DNA of 64,000 nt from Vitis vinifera (taxonomy: Eukaryota > Streptophyta > Magnoliopsida > Vitales > Vitaceae): NCBI RefSeq assembly GCF_030704535.1, contig NC_081819.1:18014001-18078000 (forward strand), read 5' to 3'. Below are positions 35,986 through 48,414 of the stretch, in pieces. Made by a program: the position numbers and the translations under genes. Below the pieces are notes generated by a model. The model was not told the DNA's origin and ran no database searches. It worked only from the letters and a program-made list of their open reading frames with translations. Numbering within the stretch: the first letter of the stretch is position 1; each line of letters begins with the position of its first letter.

Positions 35986-38640
35986 GCATCAGAACTCAGA
36001 AGCTTGAGACATCGCTAGTTTGAAGTCACTAGGCTGTCTGTGTTTATTGTGGTTTCTCTCCTCCATGTACATACCATACAAACAACAAAACATTCTTAGT
36101 AAATAAAATGCCTATAGTTGTTGACTGTTTTTGGTAGCTATTGGTTTATATATTGAATCTAAACCTGATTATATCATTGTGCTTGGAGGCTCACCTTTAG
36201 TTTTGAACTGTAATTCTGGGGATTGTTTTTTTTTCTCTTTTTTTTTCTTGTGCTCCTCCTAAGTATTATCTCCAATCTTTATCCTCTAAAACCCAAAAAC
36301 CCACTGTAAATCCATCCTAAAATCTTCACCCTTTGTGAACCTAAGCATGTTGTTGATGTTGGTTCTAATATCAATTTTTGGATCGGGTTTTAACCATCCC
36401 GTCTGAAAACTGTTTGATGTTCAATAAAAGTAGGATAAATCTTTTAAAACATTTCATGTCACACCTTGTAAGCTTGTTCTAAGAGTCATTATTTGGATAA
36501 TGACCCGACCCAGGTTTAGAACCAGCCTTATAGCACCCCAACAACTGAGTTAATGTTGATCAATCATTTAATCTAAGTATCTTCTGAGGTGGGCTCTTGA
36601 GATAGGTAAGTGACCTCAAATTTCAGAAACCATGGGACAGAATAATTAAGGATTCTGACAAAACTTAAAATATGTCTTACCCTTTCTCGAATCTCAACTC
36701 CCCCAGCACTGGTCTATTTATTAGTTAGTACCCTCTATAGGGTGGTCTCCAGTTCATGAGAATGGGGACCATGTATTTCATTTTTTTCAAACACAGAAGA
36801 CCCTAACTTTTAGTACCGTTGACATGCTCAAGAAACCTTGGCCGTTTTTTGGTGCATTTTCTCACTTGTCCATGCCCCACTTACCTAATAATAATAAGGA
36901 TCTCTCTCTCTCTCTCTCTCTCTCCCTCCCTCCCTCCTCACCTTTCTCTCTTTCTCTCTCTCTCTCTCCCTATATATATATATATATATATATATTGGTG
37001 CGCCCAATCAAATGATTACTAAAACATTGACATCAAAATATGCTTGCTGTAGTGTAAATCTTTATGTGATTGAATTTCTAGTGTGGATGACTTGAGAGTG
37101 AAACTATGGAAGATTTAAGAATGAGTAAATCTTTTTATGATTGATTTTTTTAGTGCAGGTGACTTTAGATTGAAACTAGAAAAGATTCCAAGAATTATTA
37201 ACCCATTAAGCTTGTAGAGTAATGATAAACCCTAATGTGGAGCCAGGTATTTGAACTACATGAATAAAATAAAATAATTTAATTTAATATCAATTTTGTT
37301 ACCTACAAACCTTTCATATCTGTCCATATTTCTTAGCCCTTTTATTTTATTTTATTTTATTAATTAATTAATTTATTTCTTGTTATTGGCGATGACATCC
37401 ATGAGGTGTTGGATGACTATTACGATGAGTGCAATAGAAATAATAAAAAAGAGAGAGATCTTTGAAAAATAGGTGGTGTTGGGGTGACAAGTCCACCTTT
37501 TGGTTTGATGGTCGCCTAACTCCCTATATACTATTCTACATTGTTTACATAATTTTGAATTTTCATCTTTTTTTTTTTTATTTTTAGACTTTCACTTCAT
37601 AATGAAATCTTATTTCTATGTTAGGTTGAAAATGATGCATGGTGATGGTGAGTAATTAAGGGCATGTTTGGACCCGTCTTTGAAAATAGTTATTTTTTTT
37701 TATAAAAAAAATAGGTTTTAAGTATGACTCTATAATATTTTTTAAAACAAAAGTCTATCTGAAAATGATTTTATAATATTTTATATGACAAAAATATACT
37801 CCAAAACTTGAAATATTCTTAACATGTTTTTTTACATTTTCAAATATTTCTTATAAATATATGTAATTCATTTTTAATTATTTTTTGTATTTATATAATT
37901 ATTTTTTAAAATAATCAAACAGATAAAAATAATTAAAATATATTCTAAAAAAACACAATGATTTTAGAAAAAAATTGTTTTCTATAAAAAAAATTTACTA
38001 AATATGTTTTTAGCCTAAAAGAACTATTTTAATTCGACAAAATAAAATTATGATATAACTGCTCTTAAACTATTCCTTATAAAAATATAAAAATTTGTTT
38101 GGAAACTGTTCTAAAAATACATTTATGTTTTTAAAAAACATAAAATTAATTTCCAAACTAAAAAAAAATATTTTTGGTAATTTTTTTTAATAGATAGCCT
38201 TTTTAGAATTTATTTTGAAAATATAATGTTTTCTAGAAGTCGGTTTTAAAAAATAATTATGTAAATATAGATAATTACAAATAAAATTTACTTTTAAAAA
38301 TATTTAAAAAAATGTTAAAAAAATGGGTTGTCTTTATCACATCTTTCATTTATTTATATCCAATAATTTTGACATTATAATAATAATTATTATACTAATC
38401 TTATGTATAATCAGACAATTCTCACCTACTAATGCGTGACACACGTAACGTATTCTCATTAACAATGCCAAATACGTTTATCATTAAAGTTCAAGGCATA
38501 AATAATTCTTATTTAATATGTAAATTAAAAATTCAATCATGTTAAATTATTATCATTTTTTGAAAAATTAATTGCCGTGTGATGTAATTCTCTAAATCAA
38601 ATAAAGGAGACGAAAGTAAATCTGAGATCTAGCCTCTGTT
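35986..38640. other. AT-rich spacer downstream of MAP65
   Basis: It begins with the MAP65 3' UTR. It contains a dispersed repeat shared with about 586-640, microsatellites at 36901-36994, and AT-rich tracts with TTTGGACC/GTTTGGAAAC-type words suggesting decayed small elements (37665-38290). No gene is supported. Confidence 0.5.
36901..36994 (+). repeat. Compound (TC)n-(TCCC)n-(TC)n-(TA)n microsatellite
   Basis: (TC)12 at 36901-36924 is followed by TCCC repeats, more TC dinucleotides, and about (TA)12 ending near 36994. Length polymorphism is expected. Confidence 0.9.
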
Positions 38641-38970
38641 ATGTGATTGGAGACAGACAAGTGCATGTCACCCACGTGTGAGGCAAGCCATTTCCCCATG
38701 TAGGAAACCACCTGCCACCCACACAACCCATCTGCCAATCTCAAAAAAGTCACCTGTCAGACTTTTTTGTTTCAGTCCCAATCGGATTCCACGCGTCACC
38801 CGCATGTCTCACCCGCAGGTTACCTCATCAGCGCTCACCAACCCCACACCCCACAAAAAATATTATCATCACAAAAGGACACGCTCTAAAACCTCCAGTG
38901 GCACAATCAGTAATTTCCGGTCAATGATAAGGTCATATGTTAAGTTAGACGACAAAAATCACGTCAGCAC
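38641..38970 (+). promoter_or_regulatory. Candidate distal promoter of the AHL gene
   Basis: This GC-richer island in AT-rich DNA holds a G-box (CACGTG, 38673-38678), an ACGCGT (38791-38796, CGCG-box/CE3-like) and an ACGTCA (38961-38966, bZIP C-box type). These are ABA/light/stress-type elements in established plant literature. Whether they act on the AHL gene 1.6 kb downstream is inferred from position only. Confidence 0.35.
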
Positions 38971-39279
38971 CTAGAAAAAGGTCCACTCTCTTTAATGGAA
39001 CTTTTCAGCTTTAAAACCAATAAAAACAAAAAAAGGTTTCAAATATTTTTATTTTTATTTTTAAAAGTATTTATTTTTTTATTTCTCATTTATTTTTCAA
39101 GAATTTACTAAATTGCCCGTTTCTCCCGTTTTTATTTTATTTTAAATAATTTAATTTAATTTCTCCTCGGACTTGAAATTTTTCATAACCAAATTGTAAT
39201 TTTCGAGTTTAGCAATTAATTAATTGAATAATAATTTTTTTTTCTGTATTAAATATTAATATGCTGTATTTTTATTTTT

Positions 39280-40518
39280 ATTTATTATTTTTTTTCTGTG
39301 CTCCAACTTTTTTCCTTCTCTAGTAGTCTCTGTAAAGGACAGGCTTCGGAAAAACCGGCCAGCGGTTTTTCGGACGCCTGAAAACCGGTTTTTTTTTTTT
39401 TAATTTGTGTTTTTCCGAAGAATTGTTTTGTCGGGAAACAAGCGGTGATTTTTGTTCTATGATCGTCCGGCGGTTTTTTGGAAAAAAATTGAGTGTGATC
39501 GGAGGACGCCATTGAAGCAGTGTGTGAGCTCTGCAAATGCGGAAGAGACTGACGCCTCTCGCACGGAACAGTCTCGGCTACAACTTGAGAAGAGATAATT
39601 CGAGTTAGAAGTGACTTTTGCAGGTCGTGATCTTCGAAGACTGGAGATGATTTTAATTTTGAGCTTGATTTTTCAAAAATTTTCTCTCTTTTTTTTTTTC
39701 ACTGATTTTTTGTTTTTTGTTTTTTGTTTTTGGGTTGAATTCTTTTTTCTTGGTGTTTTTCCCCCCTTGTGTCTATGGAATTTTTGTTTGTGTTGAAGGG
39801 TTTTTTTTTTTTCACTTTTATTTTTTATTTTCATTTTTTATCTTTGATTTTTTAATTTTTACTGATTTTTTGTTCTGAGTCGAAGGTTGTGATGCTTGAA
39901 GATTGATGAAAATGTTGAGTTTGAAAGTGAATTTTTACTGCATGTTCCAGAAGTTGGTGAATTTTTTCTGATTTTCAAAAGTGAATTTCTAGTTTTTGAT
40001 TTTCTTCGTTTAGATTCTTATGGTTTTCTTGTGAGGTGAGTTTTACAGATTGCAGAAAATGTTGAGTTTAAATTATTTTTTTAATCCGACTTGTAAAGAA
40101 ATTCTGGTTTTTATTAGAACTTTGATCGATTTCTGGGTTGGGTTACAGCTTGTGATTTTTAAAGGTTGAAGAAAATGTTGTTTGAAACTGTTTTTTTTTT
40201 GTCTGATTTCAGCAATTTTTTTTTAGTAATTTGTTAGAATTTTCTTTTTTGGGTTTTCTTGCTTGTGTTTCGGGTAATGAAAGTTGAAGCAAATGTTGAT
40301 CTGCAGTAGATTTCAGCAATTTTTAAATCAATTCTTTACTTTTGTAATTTTGATTAATTTAAATTTTGTTCTTCTTTTCTTTGTTTTATTATTATTATTT
40401 TTTTTAAATCTAGTTCTTTTTTGAATTCCTGATGAATTTCTCTGTTGCAGGTATTTGTTTGTTTCTGCGGGAAAATTGGATTATTAGGTTCAGTGGTAAT
40501 TAGGAATTTTTGTTATGC
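39280..40518 (+). other. 5' leader of the AHL gene, probably with a leader intron
   Basis: The T-rich stretch from about 39660 ends in CTCTGTTGCAG (to 40450), a strong acceptor 68 bp before the ATG at 40519. This implies an upstream leader exon around 39300-39650. Within it a word close to TTGAAGAAAATGTTGAGTTT recurs near 39909, 40057, 40172 and 40290, so the intron carries a degenerate tandem repeat with a period of 115-150 bp. Transcript limits are not known. Confidence 0.45.
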
Positions 40519-43500
40519 ATGGAGGGAAGGGAAGGCATGACTTCAGGAGTTACAGTGATAGGAGCTGAAGCTCCATCCGACTATGAAATGGTGGCTAGAA
40601 CTGAAAACCCTAGCCAGATTGCTGGATCACCAGCAGTGGATGCATCTCCTGTGAGTGTGGGATTCACAGGAACAGTGGGGAAGAAGAAGAGAGGTAGACC
40701 AAGGAAGTACCAACCAGATGGAATGGCTTCCATGACATTGTCTCCAATGCCGATTTCATCTTCAGCTCCACTATCTGGCAACTTCTCATCTGGAAAGCGG
40801 GGTAGAGGGCGGCCAGTTGGTTCCGAAAGCAAGCAAAAACAGAAAGTGGGGTCGGAGAATTCAGGTAATGGGGGCCTTCCTAACCCATTTTGAGATTCAA
40901 GGTCTTGTTTGTTCTTTGTTGTGATTACCTTGATTGCTACAATGAATTGATTGTCTGTTATGATAACAGTATGATTGATTAGTTATCCAAAAAAAAAAAA
41001 ATGATAACTGTATGATTGATTGTGATGGTAACTGTATAGTTTTATAATTGAGTTAAGTTTAGCTATAAATCTGGGGTATTGTATTTGATTTTGATGAATA
41101 TTCATGTTGGTCTCTGTTTTTCTTTTCTGAAATTTTTGTTTATGGTGTAATTACTCTGTATACTATAGTTCTTGTGGAGTTCTGCATTTGTGATATTGGT
41201 AATGCTCGCTGAATTTTTGTGTGGGACCATGTTTTAAGATGCTTTCCCTTTGTATCTGGAAGGAAAGGATGGTGTTTTATAAAGAAAAGGGTGGTCTTTT
41301 GTGGGGTTGGTATGAGCAAGGAATATTCCTCTTCTTGCTGAAATCTGTTGTTTCTTGCCTTTATGTTGAGGAAATTGCATAGTAATCTGAAGTGACAAAG
41401 AAAGAATGGAACTTGTTGACAGTGCATATTTGTTTCATTGGTAAAGTTTGTTACACAGGGTTGGGTCCAGGAAAGAGAAATTGTGGCTTCTATGCCTTCT
41501 GAAGTTTGTTGGTCCTGATTCCATACGGTAAACTGTTGGCTTTTTGTGATTTACCTGATGTATGTGAAAGCTATGTTGTGTGATGGCTTCTACTAAAATG
41601 AAATTTCCTTGTCGAATGCATGTCAAATTCAAACAATTAGCGCTTCTAGTGTGATAGCTGTGAGTTCCTTTTAGCCTTATCACATGGAGCGCCATGAATC
41701 CTGTCTTGTTGTGAAGTATCAGTTAAAACCCAATTATTGATATTCATCTATCTTAGCCTCCATTTGAAGAAGTGTCCAGACCATATAGCTTTCCAGCTGA
41801 GTCAGGGAAAGTTAGCTCCAAGTGATGGAACCAAGTCCTTTAGATCGTCTTTTTTTTTTTTTTTTCCCTTTCTGCACGGCATAATTAATATCTATGGTAA
41901 ATGATGAGCCCTACTTCTCCTTGAGAGTACTAGATGCTGTATATTTGCATCGTTATATTAGTTCTAAAATTTGGTTTGGTGAAAGTCTTGTTCTTTCATG
42001 AATTCTGCATGAGAATATGAAAAATCAAGCCATCTATAATAGCCAAATTTATCTCAGACCAGTTATTATTACACAAATTTCTTATATGAATGAATTGGAG
42101 CAAAAGATTTCACATCTGAAAGTCCTAAGAAAAATCACACAAATCATGTTAACATGTGAGGTTGACATGTGCAACTGAGGATTAAATTTGTTATGTTTCT
42201 CCCACTAAAAGAGAACCTTTTTTTCTAATTCAGTAATAATTGAATCATGGAAATCGTTGTTGTCTTTGAGTCTTTTTCTCTGTGTGCATGTAGATTTGTA
42301 TCATCATGGACCACATTTAGGATTTCCTAAAAACAGCCAATTTTCTATTATTTTGTGGGAACTTTTCCTTTAGAATTTGTTCTTTTATTTATAATATTTT
42401 CTAAATTATTTCTGATTAGGCTTCTCCTATCAGCCAGACTTTCATTTTTGTCTATAGGTGAATAGTTTATCCAATTCAGAGATTGAATTTGAATAAACAA
42501 TTTGTTAGTCATCAAATTATTGATTCTTGAATGTTTTTCTTTTTAAGTTTCACTAGAGTTTTTGGGAGTTGGTCTTCAGATGGATTGGATTGCAATATGA
42601 CAAGTTCCATCCGTAACATTTTCTATTAATATAACAATTTGCTACTATTTTGTAGGATCCTTGTTTCCGATAGTTGTTTGGAAGGTCATTTGCATTATTT
42701 TATGTCCAACATAAAGAGAAGAATGCCGACAACCATGGTTGTTTCTATTTTTATGATCTCATAGTTCATTAAGGAAATGTTTCCACCACATTTTTCTGCA
42801 AAGGAACAGAGCCCAAGTTTCTAATTCATCAAATCTATTGCTTAGTATGAATGCTTAGTTTCAATTTTACTAATGTTCTTTATATTTCCATTTTGTAGGC
42901 AACTGGTCTGCTATCTCTGATGGTGTAAATTTCACGCCTCATATCATCACTGTTAATGCTGGCGAGGTATGTTTTGGCTAGACAAAAGAGAAAAATAGTT
43001 TCATTTACTAAAATGTAATAGCTTGCTTTGTGAATCTTTCTCATGAATATGAAAGCCTAGCGCCAATTATTTGGGGTCCACTATTTTGTGGCTGTAAATG
43101 ATTGTTCCAATATCAGCAGTTTTTTATTTTTTTTTTATCGTTACATTTCTAAATCTCTAGTACATATGAAGTCACTCTTGGTCAAATTTGTAGACTCTAC
43201 TTCAATGAAGGGCTCTTACAACAACATTAAATTATGACGAGTTGCTTTGGTCGTCTATGACACGCCTTGTTTTGTACCACAAAAATGGGAACATACTTTT
43301 TTTTTTGTCTTAGGAAATGGTTATTTTTTGCTCTGGTGGTACAGTGCTGATATTGTTTGAAAAAGAGAGTGCAAACCAGAGAGTGGCATGATGAAATTAC
43401 TATCATATGAGAACAATTTTTTCCTTGCTGAGATATTCACTTTGTCTTTTCCCTGTTCACTCATTTGAGAACAACTTATTTCTTTATGAGACACATTATA

Positions 43501-46500
43501 AACATTTGGATATGTCATTTTTGCATTTGAACCCAAGTATTGAATGTTCAGTTAGTAGATGAGTATTTTCCTTTATCCACACGTCAGGAATTGTTGTTAT
43601 GTACTGCTTCAAGGCCATATCTGAGAGTTAAGCATATGAAAAGGCCTTCTTTTGGTTGGACCATTTTGATTATGTTGTTATGTAGCTCTTAAGAGTCTTC
43701 ATGGAAGGATGGTAAATATTGCTTGACATCTGGATATAACTTGTTGGAAAACATTGCCAAATACCAAGTAGCCACATTAATCGCCTAATATCTCTTTTGC
43801 TTTAAGGTGGTTGGTATTTGCAGTATTTGCTCAAAGTATCTGGAGAAATTCTGAAGGCATACTTTTTCTTATGTTGTTGCTTTATTCACTAGTATTAGCT
43901 TGAAGGTGGTTATTTTGAGGTAGTCGATGTAAGAATAGAATAGATATTTTTTATTTATTTTTTATTATACCATTGGAAGGCTAGAATAGAATAGCTTTAA
44001 ATGAAAAAGTGGTATAAGTTCAAGAACTACTAATTGATGAAGGTCTGATGTTATTAAAATTCCTAAGCAACTTTGGATCAACCATACCAATTAACATTCT
44101 TATATGCAAACATATATCCCTAGGGTCCAAGGGGAGTGGCTCACCTCAAGTGCAAAGGTCAGCCTTACCCACGTCTTATCTTCTTATTTTATGATCGAAA
44201 TTCAATTCAAATTCAATTAATGTAAACATTAAATAAAAAATAAAAACCAAAAAACAACAATTTCCTGAAAAATTGTTCTCGTTACATTTGCAAGTTCCCT
44301 CGCACACTTGCAATCTATGTTAGCATATAAGAATATTATTTGGTTTGTTGTTCTTGTTTGATGGTATTCAACAGAAATCCAATGCTATATACATTACTAC
44401 AAAGTCAATTGTTGTATACATAAAATAAAAAAAACAACAGTTTGGCGGAAAATTGTTATTAGCTAAAGTACTATTACTACATCACTTACAATATAAAAGA
44501 ATACCATTTAAAATAATTATCTAAGAAAAAAGGATAGGTATAGATCTAGTTTTTACAGAAAATCATAATTTGTGCCTTTATTTTTATTTATTTACTTATT
44601 TTTCATGTTTTTCCCTTTTTTTAAACTTCACTTAAATTTTGTGCAAATTTAAATTTCAAATTTCAAATAAAATGGTATCTATCTTTTTCTTAACAAGATA
44701 TGGATAACATTAGACTATTTGTTATTGATAAGCATCTAAATGAATGTCAAATTAGCTAAAACTAAAAGTTGTATTTTACTAAAACTAAAAGTTCTATTTT
44801 ATTGGAGGATAATAATTTATTTATTTAAATTGTAGTATTTTAAAATTAGCAAAATTGTGCTAAATGATTTCAAGTTGAGCCACATTTCCCGCCCTATTTT
44901 ACCTTAAGTGTTTTATGACCTGTTCTATTATTAATCAATATTATCTCATTATCCATATTATTATTTTTATGTTTAATTGTATAATGATGTATGCATAGCT
45001 AAATATTTTATTAGTGATTATTTGTTGAATATCAAGATTTAAATTTTTATTTTTATTTAAAAAAAAAACTCTTACATCCTTCTTAAAATCAAAGTGGAGG
45101 AGCACCCACCACTATTTTAGAATTACACAAAAAAATAAATAAAAAATAAAAAATAAATTACAAAATAGTAATTAAATTTATTTTTAGATGCCTAAAGTCT
45201 TCAACTTCATCTATGGTAACTTATTAACATGATAAGATGTTGGTGGTCTTTGTTTTTTTTACTTAATTCTAAATAAAATTAAAACTCAATAGTATTAAGT
45301 ATTATGTTGTTTATTTTTTTATTATTTTATTATTTTATTTTTATTAAGTATTAAGTATTAATAGGATAGGGTTGGGTTGAAATTGTGTTTTGGTCATTTC
45401 AAAAAGTTATTTTTAGCATTTGATAGAAAAACAAATATTTTGACTCTGGCTATTCAATAATTTTTTTTAAAAAAAAAGTAATAAATAGAAAAAAAGTAAA
45501 AAACAAATAATTTAAAGTTTGAAAGCATATTGCATTCAACATTAAGTTAAAAAAACAAACACCGTCGGAGATATCTTATCAAATGCCTTTATCTTCAAGA
45601 TGAAACAAAAAAGAAAGAGAGCGGTTTTTCTTTTTATCAAGGGTATGTTATTTTTTTAGCTTTTGTTGTGTCATATCTTATATCATATCCTAAGAATCAT
45701 TGAAAATCCTTTTTAAGTCAAGTCTCCATCTCCTAATTTTTATTTATGTATTTATTTTTTTATAATATCCATATCCTAAAATTTGATTTGGAAGGAGAGA
45801 AACAAAATATCGTTTGAGAATGAGGAGCTCTCTGATCATAGGCTAAAAGTCCTATTTCTGTGTAGTTTGTTTTCTTGGTCCAAACTGTTTAGAAGTGATA
45901 GGTTGATATCCTTATTTGATTTCATTGATTGGTTGAGTTTGGTTTAATGGAATAAGTATTTTTTGTTTTCCCATCTTTTTGGCGCTTTTCAATACAATGG
46001 CTTCTCATCTATCAAATACACCCTGCAACAACTAGTATCGGGTAAATTTAGGGTATCATTTGTGGTAGGATATGAACCTGGGATCATGTGCCACTTTCTA
46101 GAGCCACGCTCCCTAGTGTTCGCCCTGACCTACTGGGCTACCTTGGCGGGTAAGTTGCTAACCTTTTCGAACCCCACTCTTTTGTCTTTTATTTTGTATA
46201 ACACATTTTCTGTTCTGGTTACGACGAAAACAGAGCCCATTAGAAATCAAATCCGTGTCCCAAGTAATGGAGATAGCTGATAAGCATCCCCTACATGCAC
46301 CCCTGTTGATTGACATAGGTTCTTCCTATGAAATTGAAGAGTACGTGTCAAGAAACTAGTACCCAGATGCTGACAAGGATTCCTTCAGAATGCATGCCAT
46401 TTGGGGCATTTCAGGAGTCAATGTTAAGGAATGAGGACATTTGGACATGAGTCAGAAATGAGGAGAGCTTTTCTGTAGGAAAGGCAGAAGAAGATCATCA

Positions 46501-48414
46501 TAATGGAAAAGCATTGCATATTCTATTTATTTTATCAATGGATATATGAATTATTCTAAGTAATTGTATCACTTCATCTCTCTGATATTATTGTGTGATG
46601 TCAATTTTTACCTCTTTTAGGATGTTACCATGAAGCTGATATCATTTTCTCAACAAGGACCTCGGGCTGTTTGTATCCTATCAGCTAATGGAGTGATTTC
46701 AAATGTTACACTTCGTCAGCAAGATTCTTCTGGGGGTACTTTGACTTATGAGGTCTAGCACTTTTATTCTATCCTGAAATACCATTAATATTGATCTCAG
46801 TCTCTTTGTTTTCTTTAATTTTATCACATTGGAGGCAATTCGATATTGAATCCTATTGGTCCTAAGGATGATTAGGAATTCTTTTACATAGCTTTCTTCT
46901 AGGCTGTACTTGTACATGTTGTGCTGTTCTTTCCAATTGGCTGGATTCTCTGAAATGTGGATATGAAGTAGCCTATGTTCCAGAATGAAGTTGATGATTA
47001 ATTGACACTCCAATAGTTGATGTGCTGTAGAGGTTCAGTTGGTGGGGTTGATCTAATCTTAGAATTTATCATATGGTTGATGTTAATCCTTGTATGGAGT
47101 TTCCAGTAGGGAAAAGCTTGAGTTGCATGACAAGTGGGAAAGAAAGTAAACTAATGGAATTATATATTATTAATATTATTTTCCCCCTTTTACTTCTTTT
47201 TTGTTTAATTCACTTTAATGCTGTTTGACAGTGAATTTTATTCATCACAATGTATTTATATAGCTTTCCTTCAAGCTGACTTGTACATACTATTCCTCTA
47301 AATAGGTTGAATCATCTGAAATTGGGATGTGAAGTAGTAGGATGAAGTTGATGTTCCACTGATTTTACAATAGTTGATGTTCTTTAGTTCTTTGACCGAA
47401 TGGAGAATGTTTGAAAATTAGAAAGCAGCTAAGTGACTGAGGAGATCCAGTTACCTGCATGGGAATAGTTTTGAGCTTTCCAAAATTTTTTGGCAGTTGC
47501 AAAAAATGAAAACTTTTTCAGCTGTATTTAAGTTTTGATTCTGTTCCCGTTCCAACTTCCAAATTTCTGATTTCATTTCCAAGGAAAATCTGATCATTTT
47601 TTTCCCTATTTTCTTGTAGGGTCGCTTTGAAATACTTTCTTTGACTGGATCATTTGTCCCTACTGAAAGCGGAGGAACAAGGAATCGAGCCGGTGGGATG
47701 AGTGTCTCTTTGGCAAGTCCAGATGGTCGGGTTGTTGGGGGAGGAGTTGCTGGACTTCTGATAGCCGCTAGTCCTGTTCTAGTAAGCTCCTTTTTGTTTT
47801 TTACTTATAGAATAAAGGAAAAAAGAAATCTGTTATCATACTTCATATTGCTTCTAGGAATTACTACTAAATGACTATCTTTACCTGAATGCTGATCCAA
47901 AAAAGGCATATAGAATTTTTATCCCCAAGTTATTCCCCAGTAAATGCCTTTGGATATGGGGCACATTTCTTAACCAAACATGCCAGAATTTAGCTGTCAT
48001 CCTCAGCTCATGGGATGATTTTCTAATCCCAAACAGCTCCTAAGTGATAATAGTTGAAATTCCCTACTGAACAAGTATTTTTTTAGTACTTCCCTAACAT
48101 TTTTCTGCATATATCAGGTTGTGGTTGGGAGTTTTCTACCAGACAATGCACCGGTACAGAAGCCAAAGAAGATGAAATCTGTTTCTGCACAAACTGCCAC
48201 TCCAGTTTCTGTGCAAACCACCACCCCACCAGTCGTTACTAGTACACCAAAAGAGGAGGGTGTTGGTGGACAAGGGCAGCCCAGTTCTAGTGCCCTAAAG
48301 CCAGACATTGCTTCTCCCTCTTCCATCCAAAGAGAAAATTGGGCCAGTATGCAGTCCATGCAGGATTCGAGAAAGTCAGGAACAGATATCAACATATCTT
48401 TGCCTGGAGGTTAA
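40519..48414 (+). CDS. AHL: AT-hook motif nuclear-localised protein (AHL, type II, clade B)
   Basis: Five exons: 40519-40864, 42899-42966, 46621-46752, 47620-47781 and 48118-48414, all in frame, giving 334 residues. AHL proteins bind AT-rich minor grooves through AT-hooks and multimerise through the PPC/DUF296 domain to shape chromatin and transcription in the nucleus. The first AT-hook is RGRPRKY (residues 58-64). The second is KRGRGRPVG (93-101). Two hooks plus introns mark a type II, clade B member. The PPC domain spans about 122-265 (PHIITVNAGEDV, CILSANGVISNVTLRQ, YEGRFEILSLTGSF, GGGVAGLLIAASPVLVVVGSF). The tail is Ser/Pro/Gln-rich. The ATG at 40519 is used because no upstream ATG is in frame (the codons before it are TTG-TTA-TGC). 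Intron 2 (3.65 kb) holds a SINE-like insert. Confidence 0.93.
40981..41000 (+). mobile_element. 20-nt LINE-tail micro-insertion with 21-bp TSD
   Basis: AGTTATCC followed by 12 A is flanked by 21-bp direct repeats at 40960-40980 and 41001-41021 that differ at one base (both start ATGATAAC and end GTATGATTGATT). It lies in AHL intron 1, 116 bp after the donor. The insert resembles the ACTTATC-An terminus of the full LINE. Confidence 0.75.
45985..46165 (-). mobile_element. tRNA-derived SINE-like insert in AHL intron 2
   Basis: On the minus strand, TAGCCCAGTAGG (46129-46140, reverse) resembles a pol III A box. GGTTCATATCC (46068-46078, reverse) is close to the B box GGTTCGANTCC. The spacing is about 50 bp. 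The body then runs to CATTGTATTG at about 45985-46000. This arrangement fits a plant SINE. The ends and a target-site duplication were not confirmed. Confidence 0.5.

Noticed and set aside
41848..41866. T-tract as another minus-strand LINE tail
   Set aside because: No GATAA word follows the T-run and no flanking direct repeat was found. The same holds for T-runs near 10910 and 48690.
46068..46140. Functional tRNA gene
   Set aside because: Pol III box-like words are present, but the sequence cannot be folded by eye into an acceptor-anticodon cloverleaf; a SINE is a better fit.
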